Assembly: GCF_017908035.1 (NCBI RefSeq)
Contig: NZ_JAEQMU010000001.1
Location: 1,178,001 to 1,242,000, forward strand
Direction: 5' to 3'
DNA length: 64,000 bases
DNA from: Sphingobacterium tabacisoli
GTDB taxonomy: Bacteria > Bacteroidota > Bacteroidia > Sphingobacteriales > Sphingobacteriaceae
Shown: piece by piece, positions 44,259 through 54,100 of the stretch
Position numbering within the stretch: position 1 is the stretch's first letter
Layout: each line of letters opens with the position of its first letter
Translations under genes and position numbers: made by a program
The notes under the pieces: model-generated
The model's database searches: none
Told to the model about the DNA's origin: nothing
What the model saw: only the letters and a program-made list of their open reading frames with translations

Positions 44259-44370
44259 GCTAAACTTTAAACGGCAACTAAACAGGATGTGATAGAAACG
44301 AAAATTATCTTCCTCTATTCCGAACGCTATTGGGCGTTCAGAGTAAATACTTAGACATATCATGCCTTAA

Positions 44371-44405
44371 AACCAAAAAGCCACCTCAATGAGGTGGCTT
44401 TCCTT
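44371..44405 (-). terminator. Terminator of rocD
   Basis: An AAGCCACCTCA/TGAGGTGGCTT stem (44379-44389 with 44391-44401) is followed on the minus strand by TTTTGGTTTT. It lies 27 bases after the rocD stop codon. Confidence 0.85.
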
Positions 44406-44427
44406 TACTTATAACGTACTCAATGAC

Positions 44428-45669
44428 TTATTTTTCGTCTAGTACGGTTAAACTTTTCTTGATGATGTCGATGGCTTCCAATAACTCGGTTTCGGAGATA
44501 ACCAAAGGAGGAGCAAATCTAATTTTATCTCCATGAGTAGGCTTTGCCAGCATTCCATTTTTCATCAGTTCAATACAAAGATCCTGAGCTGCATCGGGAT
44601 TCGGGTGATTGATAACAACGGCATTCAACAACCCTTTACCACGCACCTGTTTAATATATTTGTGATTTAGTTTCTCTAATTCAGATCTAAATAACTGCCC
44701 CAGTTTCTCCGCTCTATCGGCTAAATTCTCTTCTTTCAGAACCTCAAGCGCAGCAATCGCTACAGCACATGCCAAAGGATTTCCACCATAAGTAGATCCA
44801 TGCTCTCCAGCTTTGATACAAAGCATCACTTCATCATCAGCAAGAACAGCTGATATAGGCAATACTCCCCCACTAAGGGCTTTTCCTAAAATCAAGATAT
44901 CCGCACGAACGCCTTCGTGATCACAAGCGAGCATCTTGCCTGTACGTGCAAGCCCCGTTTGAATCTCATCGGCAATAAACAATACATTATTTGCTTTACA
45001 GATCTGGTAACTCGAAGCTAGATAGCCGTGGTCTGGTACATATACGCCAGCCTCACCTTGAATGGGCTCGACCAATAATGCGACCACATTAGGGTCCTGA
45101 ACAGCGCGTTCTAACGCCTCTGTATCATTATAAGGAATAGTCACATAACCGGACACAAAAGGACCAAATCCGCTCCTAGCCGTATCATCTGTACTGAAAG
45201 AAATAACATTTATTGTACGTCCATGGAAGTTTCCTTCTACTGTAATGATTTTAGCTAATCCAGGCTCAACACCTTTTACCTCATACCCCCATTTACGTGC
45301 TAATTTCAACGCCGTCTCGACAGCTTCTACTCCTGTATTCATTGGCAATACCTTATCGTAACCAAAATACGAGGTAATATACTGCGTATAGCCAGCCATC
45401 TTATCACTATGGAAAGCCCTTGAAGTAAGTGTCAATTGCTGTGCTTGCTCCGTCAATGCATTAATAATCTTAGGATGACAGTGTCCTTGATTTACAGCCG
45501 AATATCCAGATAAAAAATCAAAATACTCTTTACCCTCTACATCCCATACCTTAGCACCTTTTCCCTTTGATAAAACAACAGGTAGTGGGTGATAATTGTG
45601 CGCTCCATGTTTCTCTTCTACATCGATAAAGGAAGCTGTTTTTGCTGGAATTTGATAATTGTTATACAT
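44428..45669 (-). CDS. rocD: Ornithine aminotransferase (ornithine--oxo-acid transaminase)
   Basis: PLP enzyme of 413 residues, class III aminotransferase. It transfers the delta-amino group of ornithine to 2-oxoglutarate, giving glutamate semialdehyde in arginine/proline metabolism. Landmarks: [20 protein letters not shown] (about 41-60), the PLP-binding [34 protein letters not shown], and the Schiff-base lysine K263 (LGKALSGG). The sequence [20 protein letters not shown] is typical of ornithine rather than acetylornithine aminotransferases. Monocistronic, with a -7 element (TAGCTTTG) about 70 bp upstream and a good terminator. Confidence 0.93.
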   Translation of the reverse strand: MYNNYQIPAKTASFIDVEEKHGAHNYHPLPVVLSKGKGAKVWDVEGKEYFDFLSGYSAVNQGHCHPKIINALTEQAQQLTLTSRAFHSDKMAGYTQYITSYFGYDKVLPMNTGVEAVETALKLARKWGYEVKGVEPGLAKIITVEGNFHGRTINVISFSTDDTARSGFGPFVSGYVTIPYNDTEALERAVQDPNVVALLVEPIQGEAGVYVPDHGYLASSYQICKANNVLFIADEIQTGLARTGKMLACDHEGVRADILILGKALSGGVLPISAVLADDEVMLCIKAGEHGSTYGGNPLACAVAIAALEVLKEENLADRAEKLGQLFRSELEKLNHKYIKQVRGKGLLNAVVINHPNPDAAQDLCIELMKNGMLAKPTHGDKIRFAPPLVISETELLEAIDIIKKSLTVLDEK

Positions 45670-45739
45670 AAGTTTATGCTTGTTTTACTTCCCCACTCTA
45701 CTAGCAGAGTCCAGTGGAGAGGCGAAAATTACTATTTCC

Positions 45740-45747
45740 CAAAGCTA
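45740..45747 (-). promoter_or_regulatory. Candidate -7 element of rocD (TAGCTTTG)
   Basis: CAAAGCTA on the plus strand is an exact TAnnTTTG on the minus strand, giving a leader of about 65 bases. No clear -33 TTG is present. Confidence 0.4.
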
Positions 45748-45856
45748 TAAAAATATAACATCACCTAAAAGCGCAGATAGAAAATCAATAAAAGCTTGAA
45801 TAAAAATAGAGATTCACAAGATTTATTTAAGCTAATGAATGAATTCCCCCCTAAAT

Positions 45857-46159
45857 TTATTGCTTTCTAGAGCGTATCTCTAGATTAACGATAATATCCC
45901 GCTTCTTGCCTTCGATAAGTCCAAGATCCCCAGCCACAAACACACCTTTATCATTGGTAGACATATTTCTGATTCCGTAGACCGTAGACTCGTCCCCCGG
46001 ATCGGTAGCCCCTTCATAGCGGTACAAATAATCGATAATATATCCGTCTGCCTCATTCTGCAACCGATCAAAATGCACGTTATAATCAATTGTATATCCC
46101 TTTTCACTTAGCTTTTGCAAGGCAATACTTGCAGATTCATAATTAAAAATAGTTTTCAT
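45857..46159 (-). CDS. Small conserved protein (often misnamed phosphoribosylpyrophosphate synthetase)
   Basis: Cytoplasmic protein of 100 residues. The pattern of a helical N-terminus (ALQKLSEKGYTIDYNVH), then YIIDYLYRYEGATDPGDEST and VYGIRN matches a small conserved Bacteroidota family, which I recall being labelled phosphoribosylpyrophosphate synthetase by transfer error; it has no PRPP synthetase motif. The frame opens one codon earlier with TTG, but ATG 46157-46159 is preceded by AAGGAGG, a rare clear Shine-Dalgarno sequence in this window. Function is unknown. Confidence 0.78.
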   Translation of the reverse strand: MKTIFNYESASIALQKLSEKGYTIDYNVHFDRLQNEADGYIIDYLYRYEGATDPGDESTVYGIRNMSTNDKGVFVAGDLGLIEGKKRDIIVNLEIRSRKQ

Positions 46160-46402
46160 CAAACCTCCTTACATTTTTTATATTCTCTTACCATAACTAG
46201 AACAAATCGCAAGCAAATCTGTTTACAGATTTGTATAAAAAGCCCTGCTCCAACACCTTTTAACCCAAAGTTAATTTCAGTTTCTATCTTGATTTGACCA
46301 TTTGTGCCTAAAAAAAATAAACGCGTTAGAACAGCTTAAAATCAAAATAGAGCAAGATCCACTTTTTCGAAATCTAAAAAACCTTACATATTTTGAAAAA
46401 AT

Positions 46403-46476
46403 GGCCTAAGAGTTTTAAAAAAAGGCTTAGGCAACTTTTCGAAATGGCTTAGGCAACTTCGAAAAGTTGCCTAAGC
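46403..46476. repeat. Repeat cluster with two alternative hairpins
   Basis: GGCTTAGGCAACTT occurs at 46424-46437 and 46446-46459, with a shorter relative (GGCCTAAG) at 46403-46410, and the inverted copy at 46464-46476. The inverted copy can pair with the near repeat (13 bp, 4-base loop) or, extended to 46460-46476, with the far repeat at 46425-46441 (17 bp). Confidence 0.65.
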
Positions 46477-46660
46477 GAGTTTGACAACGCAGAGGTAGCG
46501 CACAAAACTAACCCCAAAAGAAACAAACATTCCTACAGCGAACATTCATTTTCGTCAAAAATCCCCATTAAAACCATCAACCTCCTCCCTATTTTATCTG
46601 CGGATTCCGGCACAACACGATAGTTAGCCTCAAACGTTTCATGCAGCCATTATTAAATAT

Positions 46661-46668
46661 TAACTTTG
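46661..46668 (+). promoter_or_regulatory. -7 element of mazG (TAACTTTG)
   Basis: Exact TAnnTTTG match, with a TTC 20 bp upstream (46638-46640) in the place of the -33 TTG. It lies inside the open frame that begins at 46641, so the true mazG start must be downstream, at 46692. Confidence 0.6.
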
Positions 46669-46691
46669 GGCTACAAAAAAAAGAAAACATC

Positions 46692-47501
46692 ATGGCACAT
46701 CCCATCCCTACAACTGCGAGCAACCCATCGGAAGCATTCTCCCGACTTTTGACAGTGATGAATACCCTGCGGATAGATTGTCCTTGGGATAGAAAACAGA
46801 CGATGGAAAGCTTACGTCACCTGACCATCGAAGAAATGTACGAACTGGCAGATGCAATTCTGGATCAAGATCTCGATGAAGTAAAGAAAGAATTGGGCGA
46901 CCTCATGATGCACTTGGTTTTCTATGCTAAGATTGCAGAAGAACAGAATGCATTTGATATTACTGAGGTGCTCAACAGTGTCTGTGACAAATTAATCCAT
47001 CGTCATCCACACATCTATGCCGATACAAGGGTAGACAATGATGAAGATGTCAAAGCCAACTGGGAGCAGATTAAATTAAATGAAGGCAACCGTTCAGTCC
47101 TTGCTGGTGTTCCAAAAACACTCCCTGCCCTAGTCAAAGCATATCGCATACAGGACAAAGTACGTGGAGTAGGCTTTGATTGGGACGACAAGACCGAAGT
47201 CTGGAAAAAAGTAGAAGAAGAGCTTCAAGAATTTAAGCAAGAGTTTGATCTTGAGAATAAGGATACCATTGATATGGATAAAGCGGAACAGGAATTTGGT
47301 GATCTTCTCTTCTCTTTAATCAATTATGCCCGACATATGGGAATCAATCCCGAAAATGCGTTAGAAAAAACAAACAAAAAATTCATACGTAGGTTTAACC
47401 ATTTAGAACAGCGGGCATCCGAGAATGACCAAAAACTCAGTGAAATGAACCTTGCTGAGATGGATGTTTATTGGAACGAAGCAAAGACGCTAGGTCTCTA
47501 A
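46692..47501 (+). CDS. mazG: Nucleoside triphosphate pyrophosphohydrolase MazG
   Basis: Cytoplasmic enzyme of 269 residues that hydrolyses NTPs to NMP and pyrophosphate, a house-cleaning and stress-related function. It has both MazG repeats: the first with LRIDCPWDRKQTMESLRHLT, EEMYELADAI and DEVKKELGDLMMHLVFYAKI, the second with KVEEELQEF and EQEFGDLLFSLINYARHMG. The acidic residues of EExxE and ExxD motifs that hold magnesium are present. The start is ATG 46692, because the promoter -7 element lies inside the 17-codon upstream extension. It is 61 bp upstream of trpS. Confidence 0.93.
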   Translation: MAHPIPTTASNPSEAFSRLLTVMNTLRIDCPWDRKQTMESLRHLTIEEMYELADAILDQDLDEVKKELGDLMMHLVFYAKIAEEQNAFDITEVLNSVCDKLIHRHPHIYADTRVDNDEDVKANWEQIKLNEGNRSVLAGVPKTLPALVKAYRIQDKVRGVGFDWDDKTEVWKKVEEELQEFKQEFDLENKDTIDMDKAEQEFGDLLFSLINYARHMGINPENALEKTNKKFIRRFNHLEQRASENDQKLSEMNLAEMDVYWNEAKTLGL

Positions 47502-47562
47502 ATGGTCATAATATCGAAAACTAAAAATAAAATAAAGGAATTATTCCGTAATTTCGCAGCAT

Positions 47563-48561
47563 ATGGAAACTGTCGTTAGCGGTATCAGAAGTACCGGAAA
47601 ATTACATTTAGGAAACTATTACGGAGCATTGAGTAATTTTGTCAAAATGCAAGATGAATACAATTGCTTCTTTTTTATAGCCGATTTACATTCTCTTACC
47701 ACACACCCGAATCCGCAAGACTTGCAGTCTACGGTTCGCAATGTCGTGATTGAATATTTAGCTGCAGGTATTGATCCCGAAAAATCCACGATTTACGTTC
47801 AATCTGATGTACCCGAGGTAGCTGAGCTTTACCTCTACATGAATATGAATGCTTATTTGGGCGAACTTGAAAGATCTACTTCCTTCAAAGACAAAGTCCG
47901 CTCAAACCCGGATAATGTCAATGCAGGTTTGTTAACCTATCCTGTGTTAATGGCATGTGACATTTTACTTCATCATGCGACCAAGGTACCTGTAGGCAAA
48001 GATCAGGAACAACATCTGGAAATGACCCGTACATTTGGCAATCGTTTTAATCACCTTTATAAGGTAGATTATTTCAAAGAAGCTTTTGCGTTCTCCTACT
48101 CAAACAAATTAATTAAGGTACCGGGACTGAGCGGACAAGGCAAAATGGGTAAATCAAATGGTGAAGCAGATTGCATCTATCTATCTGATACGCCTGAGGT
48201 AATCCGTAAAAAAATCATGCGTGCTGTTTCCGATTCGGGGCCTACAGCACCTAATCAAGAAAAGCCAGAGTCAGTACAAAATCTCTTTGACCTGATGAAG
48301 GTGGTATCTACGGATGATACACTGGCACATTTCGATGATTTATACAATAAATGTGAGATACGATATGGGGATTTCAAAAAGCAACTGGCCGAAGATATGG
48401 TCATCGCCACAGAACCTGTCCGGTCCCGCATACAGGATATTTCCAATGATGAAGATTATATCCAAAAAGCGCTTCGTATAGGTGCAGAAAAAGCTTCTGC
48501 AAGTGCCCAGAAAACACTACGTGAAGTACGGGAAATCATTGGGATCAAAAAACTATATTAG
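47563..48561 (+). CDS. trpS: Tryptophanyl-tRNA synthetase
   Basis: Class I aminoacyl-tRNA synthetase of 332 residues that charges tRNA-Trp. The HIGH-type signature is GKLHLGNYYGA (about 12-22), and the KMSKS-type signature is GKMGKSNG (about 199-206). Other landmarks: FFFIADLHSLTTHP, MACDILLHHA and VGKDQEQHLEMTR. Length is normal for bacterial TrpS. A TAATTTCG sequence (47549-47556) six bases before the ATG resembles a -7 element, so a nearly leaderless transcript in addition to mazG read-through is possible. Confidence 0.95.
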   Translation: METVVSGIRSTGKLHLGNYYGALSNFVKMQDEYNCFFFIADLHSLTTHPNPQDLQSTVRNVVIEYLAAGIDPEKSTIYVQSDVPEVAELYLYMNMNAYLGELERSTSFKDKVRSNPDNVNAGLLTYPVLMACDILLHHATKVPVGKDQEQHLEMTRTFGNRFNHLYKVDYFKEAFAFSYSNKLIKVPGLSGQGKMGKSNGEADCIYLSDTPEVIRKKIMRAVSDSGPTAPNQEKPESVQNLFDLMKVVSTDDTLAHFDDLYNKCEIRYGDFKKQLAEDMVIATEPVRSRIQDISNDEDYIQKALRIGAEKASASAQKTLREVREIIGIKKLY

Positions 48562-48614
48562 TTGAATTATGACGATGAGGTCGTAATCTTTACTTTTTAA
48601 CTTTTATTTAAGCT

Positions 48615-49235
48615 ATGCATATTGCAATCGTTGGAAATATTGGAGCTGGAAAGACAACATTGACTAAACTACTCGCTCAACACCTCAATTTTGAGCCACA
48701 GTTTGAAACAGTAGATGACAACCCCTACCTTGAAGACTTTTATAGTGATATGAAAAGGTGGGCTTTCAACTTGCAGATTTTCTTTTTAAACAGTCGCTTT
48801 CGTCATATTGTCGAGCTACAACGTAAAAGTATCAACATGATTCAAGATCGTACCATCTATGAAGATGCATACATCTTTGCAGAGAATCTTTATGATATGG
48901 GATTGATGAGCGCACGCGACTTTGAAAACTACAGTAATATATTCCAAAGTATCATACATTATATCAAACCACCGGATCTTTTGATTTACCTAAAGGCTTC
49001 TGTACCGACATTGGTTAACAACATACAGACCAGAGGCCGGGACTATGAGTCGGGTATCCGCCTAGACTACCTATCAAAGCTGAATGATAAGTATGAAAAA
49101 TGGATCAACAATTATACAGATGGAAAATTGTTGGTACTAGATAAAGACAACTTGGACTTTGCGAATAATCCCGAGGACCTTGGAACTATCATTCAAAAAA
49201 TAGAAGCCGAACTATACGGTCTATTTAAAAAATAA
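48615..49235 (+). CDS. Deoxynucleoside kinase (dAK/dGK family)
   Basis: Cytoplasmic kinase of 206 residues that phosphorylates deoxynucleosides for nucleotide salvage. P-loop GNIGAGKTT (7-15), substrate-binding VDDNPYLEDFYSDMKRWAFN, the DRT-type motif MIQDRTIYEDAYIFA, the LID-like RGRDYESGIRLDYL with arginines, and LLVLDKDNLDF. These fit the dNK family, which includes deoxyadenosine and deoxyguanosine kinases; the precise base specificity cannot be told. It follows trpS by 53 bp and ends with a terminator. Confidence 0.92.
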   Translation: MHIAIVGNIGAGKTTLTKLLAQHLNFEPQFETVDDNPYLEDFYSDMKRWAFNLQIFFLNSRFRHIVELQRKSINMIQDRTIYEDAYIFAENLYDMGLMSARDFENYSNIFQSIIHYIKPPDLLIYLKASVPTLVNNIQTRGRDYESGIRLDYLSKLNDKYEKWINNYTDGKLLVLDKDNLDFANNPEDLGTIIQKIEAELYGLFKK

Positions 49236-49250
49236 ACATATTGCCACCGC

Positions 49251-49297
49251 AAAAAAGGCTTTATTTTGCAACATTTGTAAATAAAGCCTTTTTTTCT
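49251..49297 (+). terminator. Terminator of the deoxynucleoside kinase gene
   Basis: A 14-bp stem (AAAAAAGGCTTTAT, 49251-49264, with 49281-49294) is followed by T and C residues. The downstream promoter for the ABC-F gene overlaps its right arm. Confidence 0.88.
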
Positions 49298-49305
49298 TAC
49301 CTTTG
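49275..49305 (+). promoter_or_regulatory. Promoter of the ABC-F gene
   Basis: TTG (49275-49277), 20-bp spacer, TACCTTTG (49298-49305): an ideal Bacteroidota promoter lying in the upstream terminator. It gives a leader of about 110 bases before ATG 49420. Confidence 0.7.
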
Positions 49306-49332
49306 TCTACCTAACAAATAAAAACGCATTAT

Positions 49333-49419
49333 ATGTAAAATTGATTTCTTCTCTTTTTAACGCAAAACTGCCCTGTCATCAAGGAGTCGGTTATCTTATT
49401 ACTTTCAAAAGAAGAAATC
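49333..49419 (+). promoter_or_regulatory. Leader of the ABC-F gene with possible start-site hairpin
   Basis: GATTTCTTC (49343-49351) is complementary to GAAGAAATC (49411-49419), the nine bases directly before the ATG, so the start region can be hidden in a long-loop hairpin. An ATG-TAA start-stop element lies at 49333-49338. Such leaders are known for regulated ABC-F genes, but the role here is inferred. Confidence 0.4.
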
Positions 49420-51009
49420 ATGCTTATTTTACAAAATGTATCCTATACATTTCCAAACAAATCTATTGCATTTGAAAATATTGGTTTTCGCCTAGCTCCA
49501 CAGGAAAAAGTAGCTTTAGTCGGAAATAATGGCGTCGGAAAATCGACTTTATTACACCTTATCAGTGGACATACCTCTCCATCACATGGACAGATACAGG
49601 CCAATGGAAGCGTTTACTTTGTCCCACAGGTATTTGGTCAATACAACCATCTAACCATAGCAGAAGCCTTAGGCGTACAGGAGAAACTTATTGCCTTGGA
49701 CAATATCCTAAAAGGCAGTATTAATGAGAATGATTATCTCATGCTAGACGACGACTGGGCTATTGAAGAACGATGTCAACAGGCGCTTAATGCTTGGGGG
49801 CTGGAAGACATTGCCTTGAGATCCCCTATTGAAAAGCTAAGTGGCGGACAGAAAACTAAAGTTTTCCTCGCAGGCATAGCTATTCACGACCCACAGCTTG
49901 TGCTTCTTGATGAGCCGTCTAATCATCTGGATGCATCGAGCCGAGAGAAATTGTATAACTATATCTCGCAGAGCAACAAAACTATGCTCATCGTGAGCCA
50001 TGATAGACAGCTACTCGACCTATTGGACATTACGTTTGAAATGACACCACATGGCATCACCCGCTTTGGAGGTAACTATGAATTTTATCTGGAGCAAAAG
50101 AACGTGCAATTGAGTGCTCTAGCCGATGATATAGGGGCCAAAGAAAAGGAGATACGAAAAGCAAAGCTCAAGGAAAGAGAAACTGCTGAACGTCAAAATC
50201 GCCAGGATTCAAGAGGTCAGCGAAAGCAGGAGAAGGAAGGTGTGGCTCGTATCATGATGAATACCCTGAAAAATAAAGCGGAGAATAGTACCTCTAAGCT
50301 TAAAGCGGTACATCAATCAAAAATTACCGATCTGAACAAAGACCTCACAACACTGCGCTCGTCTGTTCCGGATCTGGACAAGATGAAGTTTGATTTTCAA
50401 AATATGCGCGTCCATGAGGGAAAAACATTATTTGAAGCCAAAGACATACAGGTCATAAAGAATGACAGAACTCCACTATGGCCCACTCCTATCAATATAC
50501 TTATACGGGGAGGGCAACGTATTGCCATTCAAGGAGACAACGGCAGTGGCAAGACCACTTTGTTGAAAATAATCCTAAAGCAAATGATACCGCAAGAGGG
50601 AAAATGCTTTTCGGCCTTTGAACATGCAGTTTATGTAGACCAGGAATATGCCTTGCTGGACAACAAATTAACACTATTCGAACAAGCCCAGCTATTCAAT
50701 GATTCGGGACTCCAACCTGCAGAAATCAATACCCGATTAAAGCGGTTTCTCTTCCAACCAGACGATTGGAATAAGCCCGTTAGCGTGTTGAGTGGAGGTG
50801 AACGACTACGCCTTACGCTGTGTTGTCTCACGGTCTCTCCGAATGCGCCAGATCTTATTATTTTGGACGAACCTACGAATAACCTGGATCTTCAAAATGT
50901 ACGCATCCTGACCCACGCAATCAATTCTTATGAAGGCACCTTGATTGTCGTATCTCATGACGCCACTTTTTTGGAAGATATTGGTATTAAAGACTTTATA
51001 CAACTCTAA
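49420..51009 (+). CDS. ABC-F family ribosome-associated ATPase
   Basis: Cytoplasmic twin-ATPase protein of 529 residues without membrane segments, which marks the ABC-F group acting on ribosomes. First cassette: Walker A GNNGVGKST (about 35-43), signature LSGGQKTK, Walker B VLLDEPSNHLD. Second cassette: GDNGSGKTT, LSGGERLRL, IILDEPTNNLD. A charged linker of about 80 residues (ending near KAVHQSKI) links them. ABC-F members rescue or tune translation, and some protect from ribosome antibiotics. Which subfamily this is cannot be decided by eye. The long regulated-looking leader favours an inducible protective function. Confidence 0.9.
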   Translation: MLILQNVSYTFPNKSIAFENIGFRLAPQEKVALVGNNGVGKSTLLHLISGHTSPSHGQIQANGSVYFVPQVFGQYNHLTIAEALGVQEKLIALDNILKGSINENDYLMLDDDWAIEERCQQALNAWGLEDIALRSPIEKLSGGQKTKVFLAGIAIHDPQLVLLDEPSNHLDASSREKLYNYISQSNKTMLIVSHDRQLLDLLDITFEMTPHGITRFGGNYEFYLEQKNVQLSALADDIGAKEKEIRKAKLKERETAERQNRQDSRGQRKQEKEGVARIMMNTLKNKAENSTSKLKAVHQSKITDLNKDLTTLRSSVPDLDKMKFDFQNMRVHEGKTLFEAKDIQVIKNDRTPLWPTPINILIRGGQRIAIQGDNGSGKTTLLKIILKQMIPQEGKCFSAFEHAVYVDQEYALLDNKLTLFEQAQLFNDSGLQPAEINTRLKRFLFQPDDWNKPVSVLSGGERLRLTLCCLTVSPNAPDLIILDEPTNNLDLQNVRILTHAINSYEGTLIVVSHDATFLEDIGIKDFIQL

Positions 51010-51115
51010 ATAACTGTTTTTTGGGGGATGTGGAAATCTATAAAAATGTGCAAAACCTAGATTTAAATTCTGTCTTTAATTGTTTATTTTCGTACGAACT
51101 AATACTACAAGGTGA

Positions 51116-54100
51116 ATGGAGCTAACTAAGCTTGAAATCAAGGGTTTTAAAAGTTTTGGTGATAAAATCACAATAAATTTTAACGAGGGCGTCACGGCTA
51201 TCGTCGGTCCGAATGGTTGCGGAAAATCCAACGTGGTAGATGCTATCCGTTGGGTGCTGGGGGAACAGAGTACGAAGACCTTGCGTTCAGAAAAGATGGA
51301 GAATATTATCTTCAACGGAACAAAAACGCGAAAACCGGCCAATCTAGCAGAGGTATCGTTGACTTTCAACAACAACAAAAGTGTATTGCCGACAGAATTC
51401 ACCACCGTCACTATTACGCGTAAACTGTACAGAACGGGAGAAAGTGAATACCGACTTAACGATGTAAAATGTCGCCTCAAGGATATTACAGATTTATTTC
51501 TGGATACTGGAATCGGTGCAGACACCTACTCTATCATTGAGTTGAAAATGATTGACGAAATCATCGCAAATAAAGATAACTCTAGGAGAAACCTATTCGA
51601 AGAGGCTTCCGGGATATCCAAGTACAAAGTTCGGAAGAAACAAACACTAAACAAGCTCAAGGAAACCGAGGCGGACCTATCCCGTGTCGATGACTTGCTA
51701 TATGAAATTACAAAGAATCTAAAGACCTTAGAAACGCAGGCGAAAAAGGCCGATAAATACTTTTTATTGAAAGAAGAGTATAAAAAAGCTAGTGTCGGAT
51801 TAGCGTACTATCGCTTGGATAGCTTTAGTTCAGACCTAAGCACACTAGGTGAAAAAGAAAAAGAGCTAAGCCAATCGCTCCAAACTACACTCGAGCAGAT
51901 TGACAGCAAAGAAAAGGAGCTTCGAACAGGCCGTGAGGAAATATTGGTAAAAGAAAAAAGCCTTTCTACACAACAAAAAACGACTCATGAGTTTCAAAAC
52001 AAAATCCGAATATACGAATCGGAGAAAAAAATAAAGAATGAGCGTCTCCATCACCTACAAGAGCGTGACGCGCGAATACAAACGGAACAAAACCTGGATA
52101 AACAGCAACTTAGTCATGTTGATTCTACCTTAAAGCGACTACATGAGGAAATTTATGAAGAGCAGGCCAAGCTAGATGTTTATCAAGATGCTATACAAAA
52201 GAATAAAACAGAGGTTGAAGAACTAAGAGGACAGCAACAAACTGCTAAAAGTAAATTAGACCGTTTTGCTGCTGAAAATAATGAGCTGCAAAACAAAATC
52301 TATAAAGTTGAAAAAGATATTGCCGTTTTTAATATTCAAAAGGAATCGCTCGAGCAAGAGTCCTTACGCAATATCACTGACGCAAGTAGTAAAGCTGAGG
52401 AGTTAAATCAATTTAACCTTGCTGTTGACGACTTACAATCGAAAGTAGATGCGCAACAGGGCTTGTACGAGCAAGCATTAGAGCTTGAAAACGAACTCAA
52501 CGGTAAGATCCAAGTTGCTGAGACAAAACTAACACAAGCAAAAGACGAACTCAGCAAAGAGTCCCGTTTGGTTGATGCCAAACAAAATGAGTACAACCTT
52601 ACGAAGTCGTTGGTTGATAACCTTGAAGGGTTTCCTGAGTCTATTAAGTTCTTGCGTAAAAATGCTGGATGGAGTAAGTCTTATCCCCTATTTTCAGATA
52701 TTCTTTTCTGTCAGGAAGAGTATCGTGTCGCGATTGAAAACTACTTGGAGTCGGTGATGAACCACTACGTGGTCGACACGCAACAAGATGCAATTCAAGC
52801 AATTAATCTTTTGAGCGATGCCGCTCGCGGACGGGCCAACTTTTTTGTTTTAGACGCGGTGTTGCAACCTATTGAACAGACGACCCCTACGATACCGAGT
52901 GGCATGGTGTCTGCAATGGAAGTTATAAAGGTCGACAAGAAGTATGAAAAGCTTTGTCTAGAATTGCTAAAGAACGTCTATCTTCTACATGCCGACGATC
53001 CTAAATCTATAGAAACCGACTTACCAACTGCAGATGCTGTTATCTTACATCACGAGGGTAAATTCAATAAGCACAAATTGGGCTTAAGTGGTGGTTCGGT
53101 GGGGCTTTTTGAAGGTAAGCGTATCGGTCGTGCAAAGAACCTCGAGAACCTAGCAAAAGAAATCAAAACGCTCAATGCACATATTGCCGAGTTAATGGAG
53201 GTTGAGGAAGAGCAAATCGAACTCATTGCCTCCCTAAAGCGACAATCACAAAAAGAAGTCATCGACGAACTACGTATTCAGTTGGCTCGCCTACAAAATG
53301 AATGGACCTCTGTAAAAACAAAGCAAGAACAATATCAAGCATTCTTGGCTAATTCACAGAATAGAAAGGCTGACATAGAATCACGTCTGTCACAAATCGC
53401 TGAAGATCTGAACAAAGCAGAACCGGAATTAAAGATCTTGAAGGTCGAAAGTGAAGAACGCCAAAAGCAAGGTTTAGATTTACAGGCCGCATTCAATGAT
53501 TTAAATGATTTTCTAACCGAACGATCGGCAGAATATAACCAGGAAAACATTCGTTTACACCAACAGCAGAATAAGTTGTCGGGCGTCCAAAAAGACCTGG
53601 AATATCGGGAAAGTCAAAAGGAAGCTTTGGAAGAGCGTATCAATAAGAATACAGCCGAACAAGAGCAAATAAAGGTAGACATGAAAGATGCTCTAACCTT
53701 TACAGACAGCAATGACGACGATTTAAAGGGCTTATACGAACAAAAAGAGTCTCTCGAGAAAGCTTTACATGAAATGGAAGAAGTATTCTACTCCTTCCGT
53801 AAACACCTTAATGACCTCGAGGAGGAAGTAAGCAATCTACGTAAAGCCAAAGATCAATATGATTTCTTGATTACGGAGATAAAGGACAAAAAGACAACCC
53901 TTCAGATAGACCTTAACAGCCTTAAAGAGCGTCTTTCGGTAGAATTCAATATTGATATCAAAGAGCTCCTTGAAGGGGAAATGCCAGAGATAGAACAGTC
54001 ACACGAAGAACTTGGCTCCCTATGTACTCGTTTGAAAAAACAGCTGGACGAATACGGAAGTATCAACCCTATGGCTAAAGAGGCTTATGATGAGATTACG

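Larger units (their letters stand above)
46160..46691. other. 532-base intergenic region with a short repeat cluster
   Basis: Between the divergent 100-aa gene and mazG. It contains AT-rich DNA, a repeat cluster (46403-46476) and the mazG promoter at the right end. No credible coding frame, RNA gene or insertion sequence was seen. Confidence 0.6.

Noticed and set aside
46115..46297. 60-codon plus-strand frame upstream of mazG
   Set aside because: It overlaps the start of the 100-aa minus-strand gene and its promoter region, and shows no domain or start signal.
46403..46476. CRISPR-like direct repeats
   Set aside because: Only two full 14-base copies plus an inverted one, without regular spacers or cas genes nearby; better described as a hairpin cluster.
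46641..46691. Upstream start for mazG giving 17 more residues
   Set aside because: The -7 promoter element TAACTTTG lies inside this stretch, so the ATG at 46641 would not be transcribed; the extension also lacks family similarity.
51076..51525. 149-codon minus-strand frame opposite the start of smc
   Set aside because: It overlaps the highly conserved ATPase head of SMC and has serine/valine-rich shadow composition.
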